Source: Sebastes aleutianus
Lineage: Eukaryota; Chordata; Actinopteri; Perciformes; Sebastidae
DNA length: 64,000 nt
Direction of reading: 5' to 3'
Assembly (NCBI GenBank): GCA_916700875.1
Contig: CAKAKS010000022.1
Location: 14,098,013-14,162,012, forward strand
Each line of letters begins with the position of its first letter. Position 1 is the stretch's first letter. Below are positions 1 to 12,100 of the stretch, piece after piece. The position numbers and the translations under genes were made by a program. A model generated the notes under the pieces. The model saw nothing but the letters and a program-made list of their open reading frames with translations. It was not told where the DNA came from and searched no databases.

Positions 1-116
1 TCGGTATCAGGTCATAAACATAGATAAAAACAAGCTGAATCACATACATGTATATATATATATATATAACCATACAGACAGTGAGCCAGTAGTGTCACAT
101 TAACAGCTGTACTCAC

Positions 117-3100
117 TCCTGCAGCTCTGAGTGCCAGCGTTGCCGTAGTAACCCTGTTTGCAGTGCTGACACCCGTAGCCCTCGGTGTGGTACAGGCACT
201 TGAGGCAGGCGCCCGTCCGAGCGTCACAGGACCCCGGGTCGTGCATGTCGATGTTGCTGTTACACTGGCAGGGCATGCAGCGCCCGCCGGGCACCAGAGG
301 GTTCCCGAAATAACCGGGAGCACACTCGTCACACCTGGCACCTGGGTGAGGAGGACAGGAAACAGGGAGTGGATTCATGTTTTTGAGTTCAGAGGGCTGA
401 TTAGAGGTGTGTTTGTTTGGGTTTGTAACATGTGAAGACGTGATGACATAAAGTTATTAACATAAACTGCTTACACAAAACAAATCTGTAATTACTGTGA
501 GATGCTCTGTGTGTGTGTGTGTGTTAATATACCTTTGTAGCCAGGGCTGCACACACACACCAGCTGGTCAGAGTTAGCCAGGTAACAGCTGTCAGAAAAC
601 TGCCGTCCACTGCGCGGCCCATCGGGGCACATACAGGCGCGGCAGTGGCCACCTGAACCCAGCTCTGGGTCACCATGGTAACCGTCCAGACATCTGGAAG
701 TAAAGGAAAAGGTGAAGTAGAGAGACTCCCAGAAAGGGGTGGGCGATATATCGAATATACTTGATGTATTGGGGCTCGTTCTACATGGGATTTAGTAAAT
801 ATCACCAGTATAAGTATTAATTGTGATTTTTTTTAGAGACTCGTTTTCTACCTCTCACAGTGGTGTCCGGTGGCGAAGTCTCTGCAGCCCTGACACTCCC
901 CGGTCTGAGCGTGGCAGTTCTCACTGTGGCCGTTACACTGGCACGCTCTGCACTGAGGGAAGCCCCAGAAGCCCGGCAGGCAGTGGGAACACTGGCGCCC
1001 TGTGGCCCCAGGGACACACACGCACTGGCCTGTCGCCTCGTGGCAGAAGGCGCCGATCGCACCCCGAGGGTCACAGTCGCAAACTGTAGGGTGACATTTT
1101 AATCATTACACTTGGTCCCGTGGCGGTCCACCGGAAGGGGCGGGACTTCGCCTCTCTATAAGCATCAAACCGTACAGTCGTGTTCAACACTTACATCTGC
1201 AGCCGGCGGGGCTGAACAGAAACGTAGCCGGGGCGCAGTGCTCACAGTTCCTGCCGACGACGTTGGGTCGACACTGGCACTGACCTCCGCTGGCCTCGCA
1301 CACGGCGCTGAGGGAACCCTGAGGGTCACACTGGCATGCTGGGAGATAAAACAACAAGAGAGAAGAGTGGAGATTTATGAGAATGTTACAAGGAATATTA
1401 CAAACAATCTGTGAGTTTTTGACTTTTGGTTGAACGATAGAAGATGTCTTCTCAGGCTTTACGAAATGGTGATGGGCAATTTTCACAATTTTCGGACATG
1501 TAGATATGAAGGGCTCATTCTAAGCTAACGAAAACACAACGATTCTTAGTTTCAGGTGATTATACACTAATGAAAACATAGTTATGAATATTATATTCCA
1601 TTTCTGCTAATAGATCCCCTGAAATGTTACACACTGTTCCTTTAAATAATAGACAGAAAAACACATTTCAATTGATAATTTTTCCAAAAAGAAAATAAGA
1701 AAATGTTCTGCCACTGTACAAACACCATACAGTAAAACTACGTACCCATGGCTCCTTTGTGCAGCAGAGCAGAGACGCTGAAGATGTAGTCGTTGCAGAT
1801 GTCGGTCAGCGGGCTTTTGACGACGCTCTGGCTGCTCTCCAGACACCGGTAGCGCTGGAACGTATCCCACGCTCCGTCACCGTCGATCCCATGGAACATG
1901 TCCAGCTCCCTGACCCGGGGTATCAGCACCAACTATAGAGAGAGAGGAAGAGGAGGAGGAGGAGGAGGAAGGTTAGGGGGAATGGAAACCATAATAAAAA
2001 CACAGGTTTGAAGAAATAGAATAGCAGAGAGGAGGGAGGTATTTCAGATGTTCAGGGTGATGTTTAGGATGAATCCAGCAACCATGCTGTTGAGTTTTGT
2101 TCCCAATTACAACGACAAAGAGCTTTGAATTTGCTTCAACTTTGATTCACGCCTCTGGCAATCTAGATAAGTTGGGGGGTTAAGGAATGAATGCAGTAAA
2201 TGAAATGCAACGTACGGAGTCGATGAGCGTGTACGGGTTCTGGTGGTCACTGACTGACGAGTAGAGAGGCAGAGTGAGACGGACCGTGTAGTTCTGTCCT
2301 TCATCGAGACACACCGGCCTCACCAGCAACACGTGTCTGAAACGCAACAGAGAGTCAGTGAAAGTGTTGTTAAAGAGAGACACATGGTGTAGTAAACTAG
2401 TGTATTTACCTGGATCCAGGTGGGAGAGAGATGGACTGCTCGTCTCCACTCTGGATGGAGTTGCTGCAGTGAGCGGAGTAGTCTGGAGGGTTGAGGACGG
2501 GACGACGCACTTGCATGTTCACCTCCTCCCACTGCTCTGGCAGCTGCAAACATATACAGACACATTTATGTAAATTTTGAACAAATACAAAATGTGCGAT
2601 TAAATATTTTAATCGATTGACAGCCCTAATAAACACCAATTATGTTTATGTCTGTTACCTGTGGCTCATAGCGAATAAGGATGTCATAGTCCATGGACTC
2701 TGGGATGTTGTCGATGGTGAACTCTAAGTAGGCTCCTTCTGGCACATTGACGAACCCCATACCGGTCCACGTGGGACTGCGATCCAGAGGGTAAGGCCTC
2801 GGTACCAACGACACACCCTGACAGAGAGAAAGAGATCAATCAATGAAGCTGTAGTTTACATATTTAGGTGACTAGACGGGACACTCACGGGTCCATGCTT
2901 GGCGTCCTCGGCCTCGTAGGTGTAGTGATCCAGAGAGATGAAGTAGAAGCCGGACTCGACGTGATCGCAGCGTCGTCCAAACATGTGCTCCCTGCACACA
3001 CACTGTCCTGAGTGGGGGTCACAGCTGTGGAGGAAGACAGATGTTATCTCAGTACCTTTAATATGCATGTATTTTTATTTCGCTGCTTTTCATAAATGTA

Positions 3101-6100
3101 CAGAGATGTGTATGTTTTTGTGCATGTGAAATTTGATCCGACTCCTGTATATACACACTTAAAAAATGAATTATTAAAAGAAATCTTTAAACGTACTTAT
3201 TGTTTACAGCCCCGCCCAGGTCACAGTCACATGATCTGCAGCCGTCCATGTCATTGGAGAGACCCCAGTGCTGCGGCTACAGGGAAAAGAATGGAGAACA
3301 GACCTTTATTCATACACACATATAGTGAGGTTAAATATCTAAATTAAGGCTGACTGGTTGTGTTTGCGCACCAGACATTGATCACAGTTGTGTCCGTCAA
3401 CGAGGCGTTTGCAGAAGCACCTTCCTGTTTCCATGTCACAGGAGTTTCCTCCGGGTAGCGTGCCCAGCGGGTTACAGGTACAAGCTGCCAAAACACACAG
3501 AGACAATGAAGCAGCAGATTCAACTGTTTCTGACTGTAGTTTATCTACACTGTGCATGTTTGTGTCAGTGTTTTACTTTGAAGTTCTCCAGTAAAATGCA
3601 CATTTAATCCTTATTTCTGATATTACATTCCATAAAAAGTTTCACCTTTCCTTGAAGTCACTATGAAACCAAATCCCTTAATTTCCCACTTTAAAATTCC
3701 AGCCATTTACCCATTCATGATTATAAAAATTGAGGCATTTCTTCATGGGATGCCCTGTCTTAGTCAATTAGTCGACTAATCGACTAGTCTGTCTAACTGA
3801 TCGTGACTTACCCAGGCAGCCTTGAGGCCCCTGTCCCAGTCCGTGGTGTCCCTGTCTGCAGTGGTCGCAGCGCTCGCCCTCCACGTTGCCTTTGCACCGA
3901 CACTGGCCTGAGATCAGCCCAGCTGCCACGTCGGTGTGCGAGTCACACAGTCCGCCCTGGAGAGACCCGGCCGGGTCACAGCTGCACGCTGTGGAGACAT
4001 GAAAAATCACATTAAGGGAGATTGTGTGGACACATGAATTCTTATCATTCCCACATGTTACGGTCATGTGAAAATATTTAACTATGGACAGACATGGTGA
4101 GGGAAATATTTGTTATGGAAAATAACATTTGTTCTGAGGAATGAAGGAAGATCCTCCCCAGAAAATGGGAGAAATTGACCCCCTTTAGTACAAACAACAA
4201 AGACACTATCATATCTGAATTTGGATAAGAACATCCAACAAATCAACATCACCAGTAAGATATTTGAGTTATTTTGCAAAAGCAGTGTGTAATTTAAAAG
4301 AGGAGTCGTGTAAAGAGGCTGCATATCATTTTACTGCACTATTCCCACTTGTAACCCAGTATTCAGAACGTAATTACAATCATGATGTAACAACAGCTAC
4401 TTTCTGCTGCTCACTTCAAAGGCTGCAGCTCCAGGTGGTTTTTCTCTGAGGAAGAAACACGTCCTGGAGGCGGACACCAACATGCATTTTAACAGACTGT
4501 TAGTGTAATGAGTGGAGTGGACCATAAACGGGAACAACGAATCAGAGGTTACGTAGAGGTGACTTACGCTCACAGACGTTGGGGTCCCTCAGGTCTCGGT
4601 TCGGGTGCTGGAAGTAGAAGGGCGCACACTGCTCGCACTGTCGGCCCATCGTGTTGTGTTGACAGTCTTCGCACACGCCTCCGCTCATGTTGCCGGTCGT
4701 CATGTACACGGCCAGGTCGAAGTGGCACGATGTGGAGTGATGGTTACACTCACACTCTGAGAAAGGAAGGGAGATTTACTGCTGGTCTTTCTTTTGAAAT
4801 GTACATTTTCTAAATTATCAATATGATAATTTATCGTTTTTCAGTGGAATCGTATCGTGATGAAATCACATATCAAGATATCGTTGTCTAAACTGATAAT
4901 ATCAAGCACGTACTAACTCAAATTTCTCAGAAAACCGGATCTGAACTCTAAACTGAAATCAAATCTTAACCCGATTACTCTTTATTTGTGTGCATGCATG
5001 TAAACATAGTTAAATTTCACTTGTTCATTTTGCACTTGAGTTCTTAGTTAAATGAGAAAATACTTTTCATTTCTCAAGTATTTCATTCACACAGGAGTAT
5101 ACAAAAATAGTCTTTACCATGTGGTTATTTCATAAAATCTATAGAAGTGTTCTTACTCTTGCAGGCGTGGGCGTTTTGTCCCTCCGCAGGCCTCCAAGGC
5201 GTATCATGGTAAAAGTCTTGACAGCGCTCACAGTTTAGTCCCTCGGTGTTGTGAACACACACACAGCGGCCATGGACCTAAGACATATATCAAAAAACAT
5301 CATTCATCTTACAATAGAAATAATAAAAAAAAAAAATTTAATAATAAAAAAACTCCCAAAAGAAAATAAAGAAATACAAATTCAAATAATAAAATAAAAT
5401 AAAATAAAATAAAATAAAATAAAATAAAATAAAATAAAATAAAATAAAATAAAATAAAATAAAATAAAATAAAATAAAATAAAATAAAATAAAATAAAAT
5501 AAAATAAAATAAAATAAAATAAAATAAAATAAAATAAAATAAAATAAAATAAAATAAAAATAGATCTCCATTTAATACACTAGGGGATGTGTTATGATAC
5601 AATTAAGTTACATAAATTCCTGGATTTGACTCTCTGGCTCTGTGAGTGTGTGTTTGATGTACCATGCCCTCAGTTCCAGTCGTTGCTCCATCGATCGGGG
5701 CGCACTCCGAGGCGTGACCGTAGCAGAAGCAGTTGCCGCGGACGACCATGTCATAGAGGGAGTAGTAGTACTTCTCCGTCACCTCCTCGCGGGAGTCGAG
5801 CAGGTTGTCGCCCAGCGTGTGGAGCTTGATGAAGTTCACCCGGAGGTTGGTGATCTTCAGCATGTCTACACACACACACACACAGAGGACATTAAGAGTG
5901 TTATATCACACACAACTTTTTACAGCTTCATTTTTCAAGTTTCTCGCCGAGTTTCAGACCTCAAAGACGCCGCCGCTGTTCCTCACACACCTATGGCATT
6001 CACCACATACTTAACATGAGGCCTCTGCATGTGTGTGTGAGTGAGTCTCAGTCTGGACGTAGGCGAGTGAACGAAGGCCGAGTCGCTCCCACATGTGAAA

Positions 6101-9100
6101 TTCCACGCAGTGCTCTTCCTGTCTGACCTCTGACCCCTACAACTTTGCTCCAGGTAGCTGTTTACCTGGACAACCAACAACTAAAAGATGCTAAGAATCA
6201 ACTCAATACTGTCATGCGTTCATCACACACCAAACCAGGGAGGTCAGAGGTCAGGCTCAGGTCAAATTAAACCACTACGATGTGTTCTGTCTGTTTTATC
6301 TTGATTATTTTGGTCACATTTTATCTTAAAGGTACAGTGTGTAGGATTTGGCGGCATCTAGTGGTGTGGTTGCAGATTGCAATCAACTGAGTTCCCCTCT
6401 GCTTACCATAATAACACTACATTAGGAGCAACGGGAGTCAGACGGCGGCTGGCGGCACCACGGTTTTGCAATTTTTTTAAATGGTAATTTAGGATCAGCT
6501 TACTCTGTATCCTCAGGCTGTAGGGGTCGTCAATCTGAAAGACGGGGTCCAACACCCGAAATATCACCTAAACAGGGAAAAAAACAGGTAAAAGTTTGTA
6601 TTGAAAGTGACTTTTGTTGGATATTTATAAATGTACATCCTATAATCTAACCCAGACACTCTTATCAATAGAAAAACACTCGCAAATGTAAATAAAAAGT
6701 CAAGCTCACCTCTCCCTCGCTGGATGGTTCGATGTCTGAGTAATGGGAGTCGCAGATGATTTCGTCCACTTTGGCCATCGGCTCCGCGGACACGCCGGGG
6801 AAGGACGTCTCGCAGTCGTAGGCAAAGTAACGATAAACCTGCCACGTCTTCCCGAAGTCCATGGAGCGCTGGATCATCATGGCAGCCGGCCGAAACGTCT
6901 GTCAACAGAGACGGAGGGAAGAAAAATCACTAAATCAGAACTCATCACCGGGTTTTTCTGCATCTTCTTTTACTCTAAGATGTCAGGGTTTCACTTTATT
7001 TATAAGACTTTTGATGCTTTTTCTTCTTTTTTTGTAATTACTTATTTATTAGCATGATCGCCTTTTGATCAAATCTAATTTGTGAGAATATTTTAATTTG
7101 AAAAAAGTACATTTTCAACTATTTTTGATAGACTTGTCCCTTGTGAAAGGGACCCTCACATGTCAATTTCCTTTCCTGTAATTCCTGCTGAAAACAAAAT
7201 ATTGTTGAGACTTTTCTATGTCATTAATAACCAGTTAATACTGAACTAATTACATATTTCTTTGCATCATTTACAAGCAAGTTTCTTTGTAAATAATCCA
7301 GAAAAACAATTTTAAATAATAAATATCAAAGTTTTGTGAACTTTAATTTGCATAGAGTACGTTTTTCTGCTACTTCTTCATCTATCTAGATATAAATACT
7401 GAAGGTATTTAATGTTTTTCAGTTGGATACAATAAAAATACACATAAAGTAATGATACTCCTGAAAGGGAGGAAGCTCTTAAAACGTGTTGATCTTTTCT
7501 GCCATCTAGTCCCAAAACAGGATGGGACAGGATACACACGGAGCGTGTGTGTTTTGATTATGATGTAGAGTTGCAGGCACGCAGCCAGCTGGCCGCCGTC
7601 ACGGCCGACCATGTGAAAGCAATGAAAGCGCCGTGTTTTACTGCACCGCCTCAAACTCATCCTCTCCCTCCTCCTTCTCTTCCCACCGTCCTCCAGAGAC
7701 CAGAACCATTTCCCACATTCCTCCACCACAGCTGTCCGACGCGGTGTTTATCTCCGTGGGTACGGCAGTGTATCATGTGTGTGTGTGTGTGTGTGAGAGA
7801 ACAGGCACCTTGAAGGTCATGATAAGGTGCGTGAAGTGAAACTCGGCCTCCAAGTCCAGCTGGATGGTCACATTCTCCACACCTGCAGGTATAGAGGAAA
7901 CAGGAAATTAACAATTAAATCTCTTTCTCGGCTGATCCCCATTCATAGAAAACACCTAAAACAGACTCTCTCACGCACTTTAACATAATATATTTTAAAT
8001 ATTTACAGATTCTTTCTGCACATGTTTATGCAGCTGAGGCTCACACATGAATCTCATCACGGTTCTGGATTGTGTTGCTGCAACAGCTACTCCGAAATTC
8101 TTCACATGCATGTGTCAATGTGTTTTTAATCTTTACTACATCGCTTTGCAACATTAAAACTCAAGAAATGTCTTAGTTAGTAATGTGTTTATTGGTTGCT
8201 AGAAGGGCTGTCACATTTTTATGTGTTCAAAATGAACCTTAAAGGGAGATTTGTCAAGTATTTAATACTCTTATCAACATGGGAGTGGACAAATATGCTG
8301 CTTTATGCAAATGTATGTATATATTTATTATTGGAAATCAATTAACAACACAAAACAATGACACATATTGTCCAGAAACCCTCACAGGTACTGCATTTAG
8401 CATAAAAAATATGCTCAGATCATAACATGGCAAACTGCAGCCCAACAGGCAACAACAGCTGTCAGTGTGTCAGTGTGCTGACTTGACTATGACTTGCCCC
8501 AAACTGCATGTGATTATCATAAGTGGGCATGTCTGTAAAGGGGAGACTCGTGGGTACCCATAGAACCCATTTTCATTCACATATCTTGAGGTCAGAGGTC
8601 AAGGGACCCCTTTGAAAATGGCCATGCCAGTTTTTCCTCTCCAAAATGTTATGTAAATTTTAATTTAGTAATGTCTACTTATGGAAACCAAACACTAACT
8701 GTATAACAAGGCTAAACGTAACAGCTGGTGCAGCCCGCTCACGAAGCCAAGATGGAGCTGGAGGACGACTGAGAGGGAATTAGGAAATCCCACGAAAACC
8801 TATTGTGTGTCTGCAACTTCCTGCTGTTTCAAAGCCATCTGCACTGCTGGCCGCCGCAACTCTCTCCATGACTCACACCTCCGACAGATTCCCACCACTC
8901 GACAGCATGGATGTGGGAACAAAGAGGGCCGGGTCTGTTCGTCTGTATGGGAACTTACTTACTGTAATGGGATTTCTTTCAGCGCTCAAATTAAGGATGT
9001 GATGATTGTTTTTTTTACCCTGAGTAACTGAGGAGGGAGTTATTAATCAGACAGATCAGCGTTTCCAGCATCAGTTAGTATTGAAATCAAGTGAGCTCAG

Positions 9101-12100
9101 TCCCTGTAAACACAGCGTCTGAACAGACTCTGGAACAGTTTGTCTAAAACCATCAGATTAACTGAATTTGTTATTTCCTTTCATACAATTCTGACTTATA
9201 CTGATTAGCCTATTAATTTGTTGTTGTTGGTTTCTTCATCTGAATATAGCCTAGTTGCTTTCCTTGTTGGAAATTACTTACATTATGTGCCAAAGCACAT
9301 ATAAAACAACACCAACAAAGGGTTCCATACACAAGAAGAGACACTACAGGTACTGTTTTCATAACTGATTAACCAATTTAGGTACATATTCATGCAAAAA
9401 ATGTCAAAGATGTAACGGTTTCAGCTTCTGAGATGTGAAGATTTGCTTCGTTTCCTCGTCTTACATTGCAGTAAACTGAATAATATTGAGATGTTGGTCG
9501 GTTAAAAGACATTTGAAAGTGTCACTTAATTGTGATGACGAGCATTTCTCACTATTTTCTTACGTTTACGGTTAATCCATAATGAAAATAACCTTGCAGT
9601 CCGATATAAAATAGTTAAAACTTGAGCTCCACCTCAACCAACTACAAGAATAAAATGCTGCTTAAACATGAATGCATGAGTAATGATAATCTAATGCCAA
9701 TATTAAATAAATTAATTAATTAATATGGATATGAAATAATGAATTATGAAATAAATCCTGAAATAAATGAAGCAATAAATATATAAACAAATGTAAATAT
9801 AAATAAACATTAATTTAGTTCAGGATTTATTTCACAGCCATATTCAATTATTTCATAACCATATTTAATTATTTATGTATTATGTATTTATTTATTTAAT
9901 ATTGGCTAAAATGGCATTCAATACTACCAAGCATAAATTTTGGATGTATATGTAGCTACAAACATTATTTGTTCCAGACATTATATCTGGCCCTAACAAA
10001 AACAAACTAAATATATAAAAACTAAAACTTTCTGAAATTATATTGTATTTTTACAAAGTGGTATTAGTACTTATACTTAAGTATCTAAATACTTCCTGTT
10101 TCTCTGAAGCACCGCTGTCTCATTACACACTTCCTTCTGTCCCCACTTTAAACGCCTGTGTGTGTTCAACTGATGACACATCTGGTTCTCCTCAGCACAC
10201 CTGTTCTCCTCAGCACACCTGTAAGCCCCGCCCCTTAGGCCTGCTGTGATTGGCTGCAGCGAGAGGCTCTGTGATCTCCAGTCTACTCATTACTGAGCTC
10301 AGTTCTCATGAGAACAGCCTCACTGAGAGCTCACACGCTATACCTGCTGCTGTTCACTCATCTCAAACCAGCAGTGAAGTCTCTTTAAGTCTCTTTAATT
10401 CAACAAACACGCTTCCTCTTAGTCTCACGCATCTCTCACCGTTCTCCGACTGCCACCAGGTCTTGAGGCGGTTGTGGGCGAAGGTGGTGACCAGGTTTTT
10501 GATGGTGTGGCTGCCCTGGTTGTAGTCCTCGTCGAACGGCTCCCTGGAGTCGCACATAAAACATTTCTTCTCCTCCTGATGGACGCAGAGCACACAGAGA
10601 GAGGGTTAAAGGGTGTTGATAATTCTGCATTTGATTCACCCAAGTTTGGATATTTACAGTGAATACAACACAAAGATGAATGATATTATCTTTGTTACTC
10701 TGGTTAATCAACTAAACAGTTTTGTGACTTCTTCGTTAGAAAGTAGTTCCAAAGAAAACTTTCTTCGCTGTAACACTATCTGATGGATAAATCTACGTTT
10801 AACTCTTTTAACATTTTTGTACTTCAATGATTCACCTTCGGTACTCCTGTATTTAAGTGTTTTTAGTATCTATGTGTGTTTTTTTCTAATATCTCATGTG
10901 TAAAGCTGTTGCTGTTGTTATTGTTAATGCGGCAAAACCAAAACCCCTCGGGGCAAATAAAGGTCTTGAACTTGAACTAACTGTGTTGCAAATAAACTGA
11001 ACTTGTTTGGGTTCAAGTTTGCCCCTAAGCTCCAATTAATTAAATCTTTAAAGGGACCGTTTGTAACTTCTTACACGTATAAATCAATCCGGGTCGGTGT
11101 CCCATGCGCGCTTGGATGTGGCTACGGTGTTCAGACAAGACTCCAACACAAACTACACGGAAGCACCAAAACCGCAAGGTTATATCTAGTAAAGCCCGTC
11201 TTATTAAACAGTGTTGGCCGCGGTCGGAGGATGCGGGGGAGACCGTAGCTTTGGTCTCCAGGGCCGTAGTCTCTGCTGTATTCTGCTCCTCTGCCTGCCT
11301 GCTTGCCTTCACTCACACACCGCGCTCGTTCTCGCTATTTCGCTCCACTCTCACGTGCATGCGCGCACACTACACACTGCAAAAGACTTAGTTTAGCTCT
11401 GAGAATATCTAGTGAATGTACAGTGGACGTTTGTGCAGAAATAACTGCTGCAGCTCCTCCAGACCAACAGAGGTTTCCCGTGTCTTGTGAAGTGACGGGG
11501 CTCCGCAGCGAGAAACGTTATCGTCTACGACCAAAACTCCCGTGTCTCCCCTGTTCCCTCCGACCGCGGTCGGGAGGCTGAAGCAGGAAAAGCCAACATT
11601 AGGATCAGCATTGATTCATGGAGAGACCTTTGTCTGGTCAGCTAACATTACTGCCAAGCAGGTGAAATATAGAGTGATATTGTGGTTTTAGCTGACGTGT
11701 GCCGCCTCACTGTTTTGAGCGATGCTCGTTCATGTCTATTTAGAGCGAGCACATGTGCGAGCCCGACGCTGACTTTCGTTGACTTAACGGCCACAGGTGT
11801 CGCTGTTAACAAGCATTTCTGATTCTTACAAACAGTCCCTTTAATCCAACATTATACGATGATATTTTAGACCACAGTCTGTTTCCAGCTTTGTGATACT
11901 TTGGAGAAGGTGATGATGCTGGTTTTCCTAGTTTGGTGTGGAAGAACTTGACTGTCCTGTATAGTGCACCGAGACCTCCTGACCTCAACCCCAACCAAAA
12001 CACCTCTGGGATGAACCGTTTTAGTCTCCGTCTCTCCGGCTTCACTAATGTGGCCGAATGGGAGCAAATCCCTGCTAACCAGGCTTCAAAACCTTGTGAG

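Noticed and set aside
5309..5602. Open frames of 77-97 codons made of repeating FILFY
   Set aside because: Pure translation of the (AAAAT)n microsatellite; no start or coding context.
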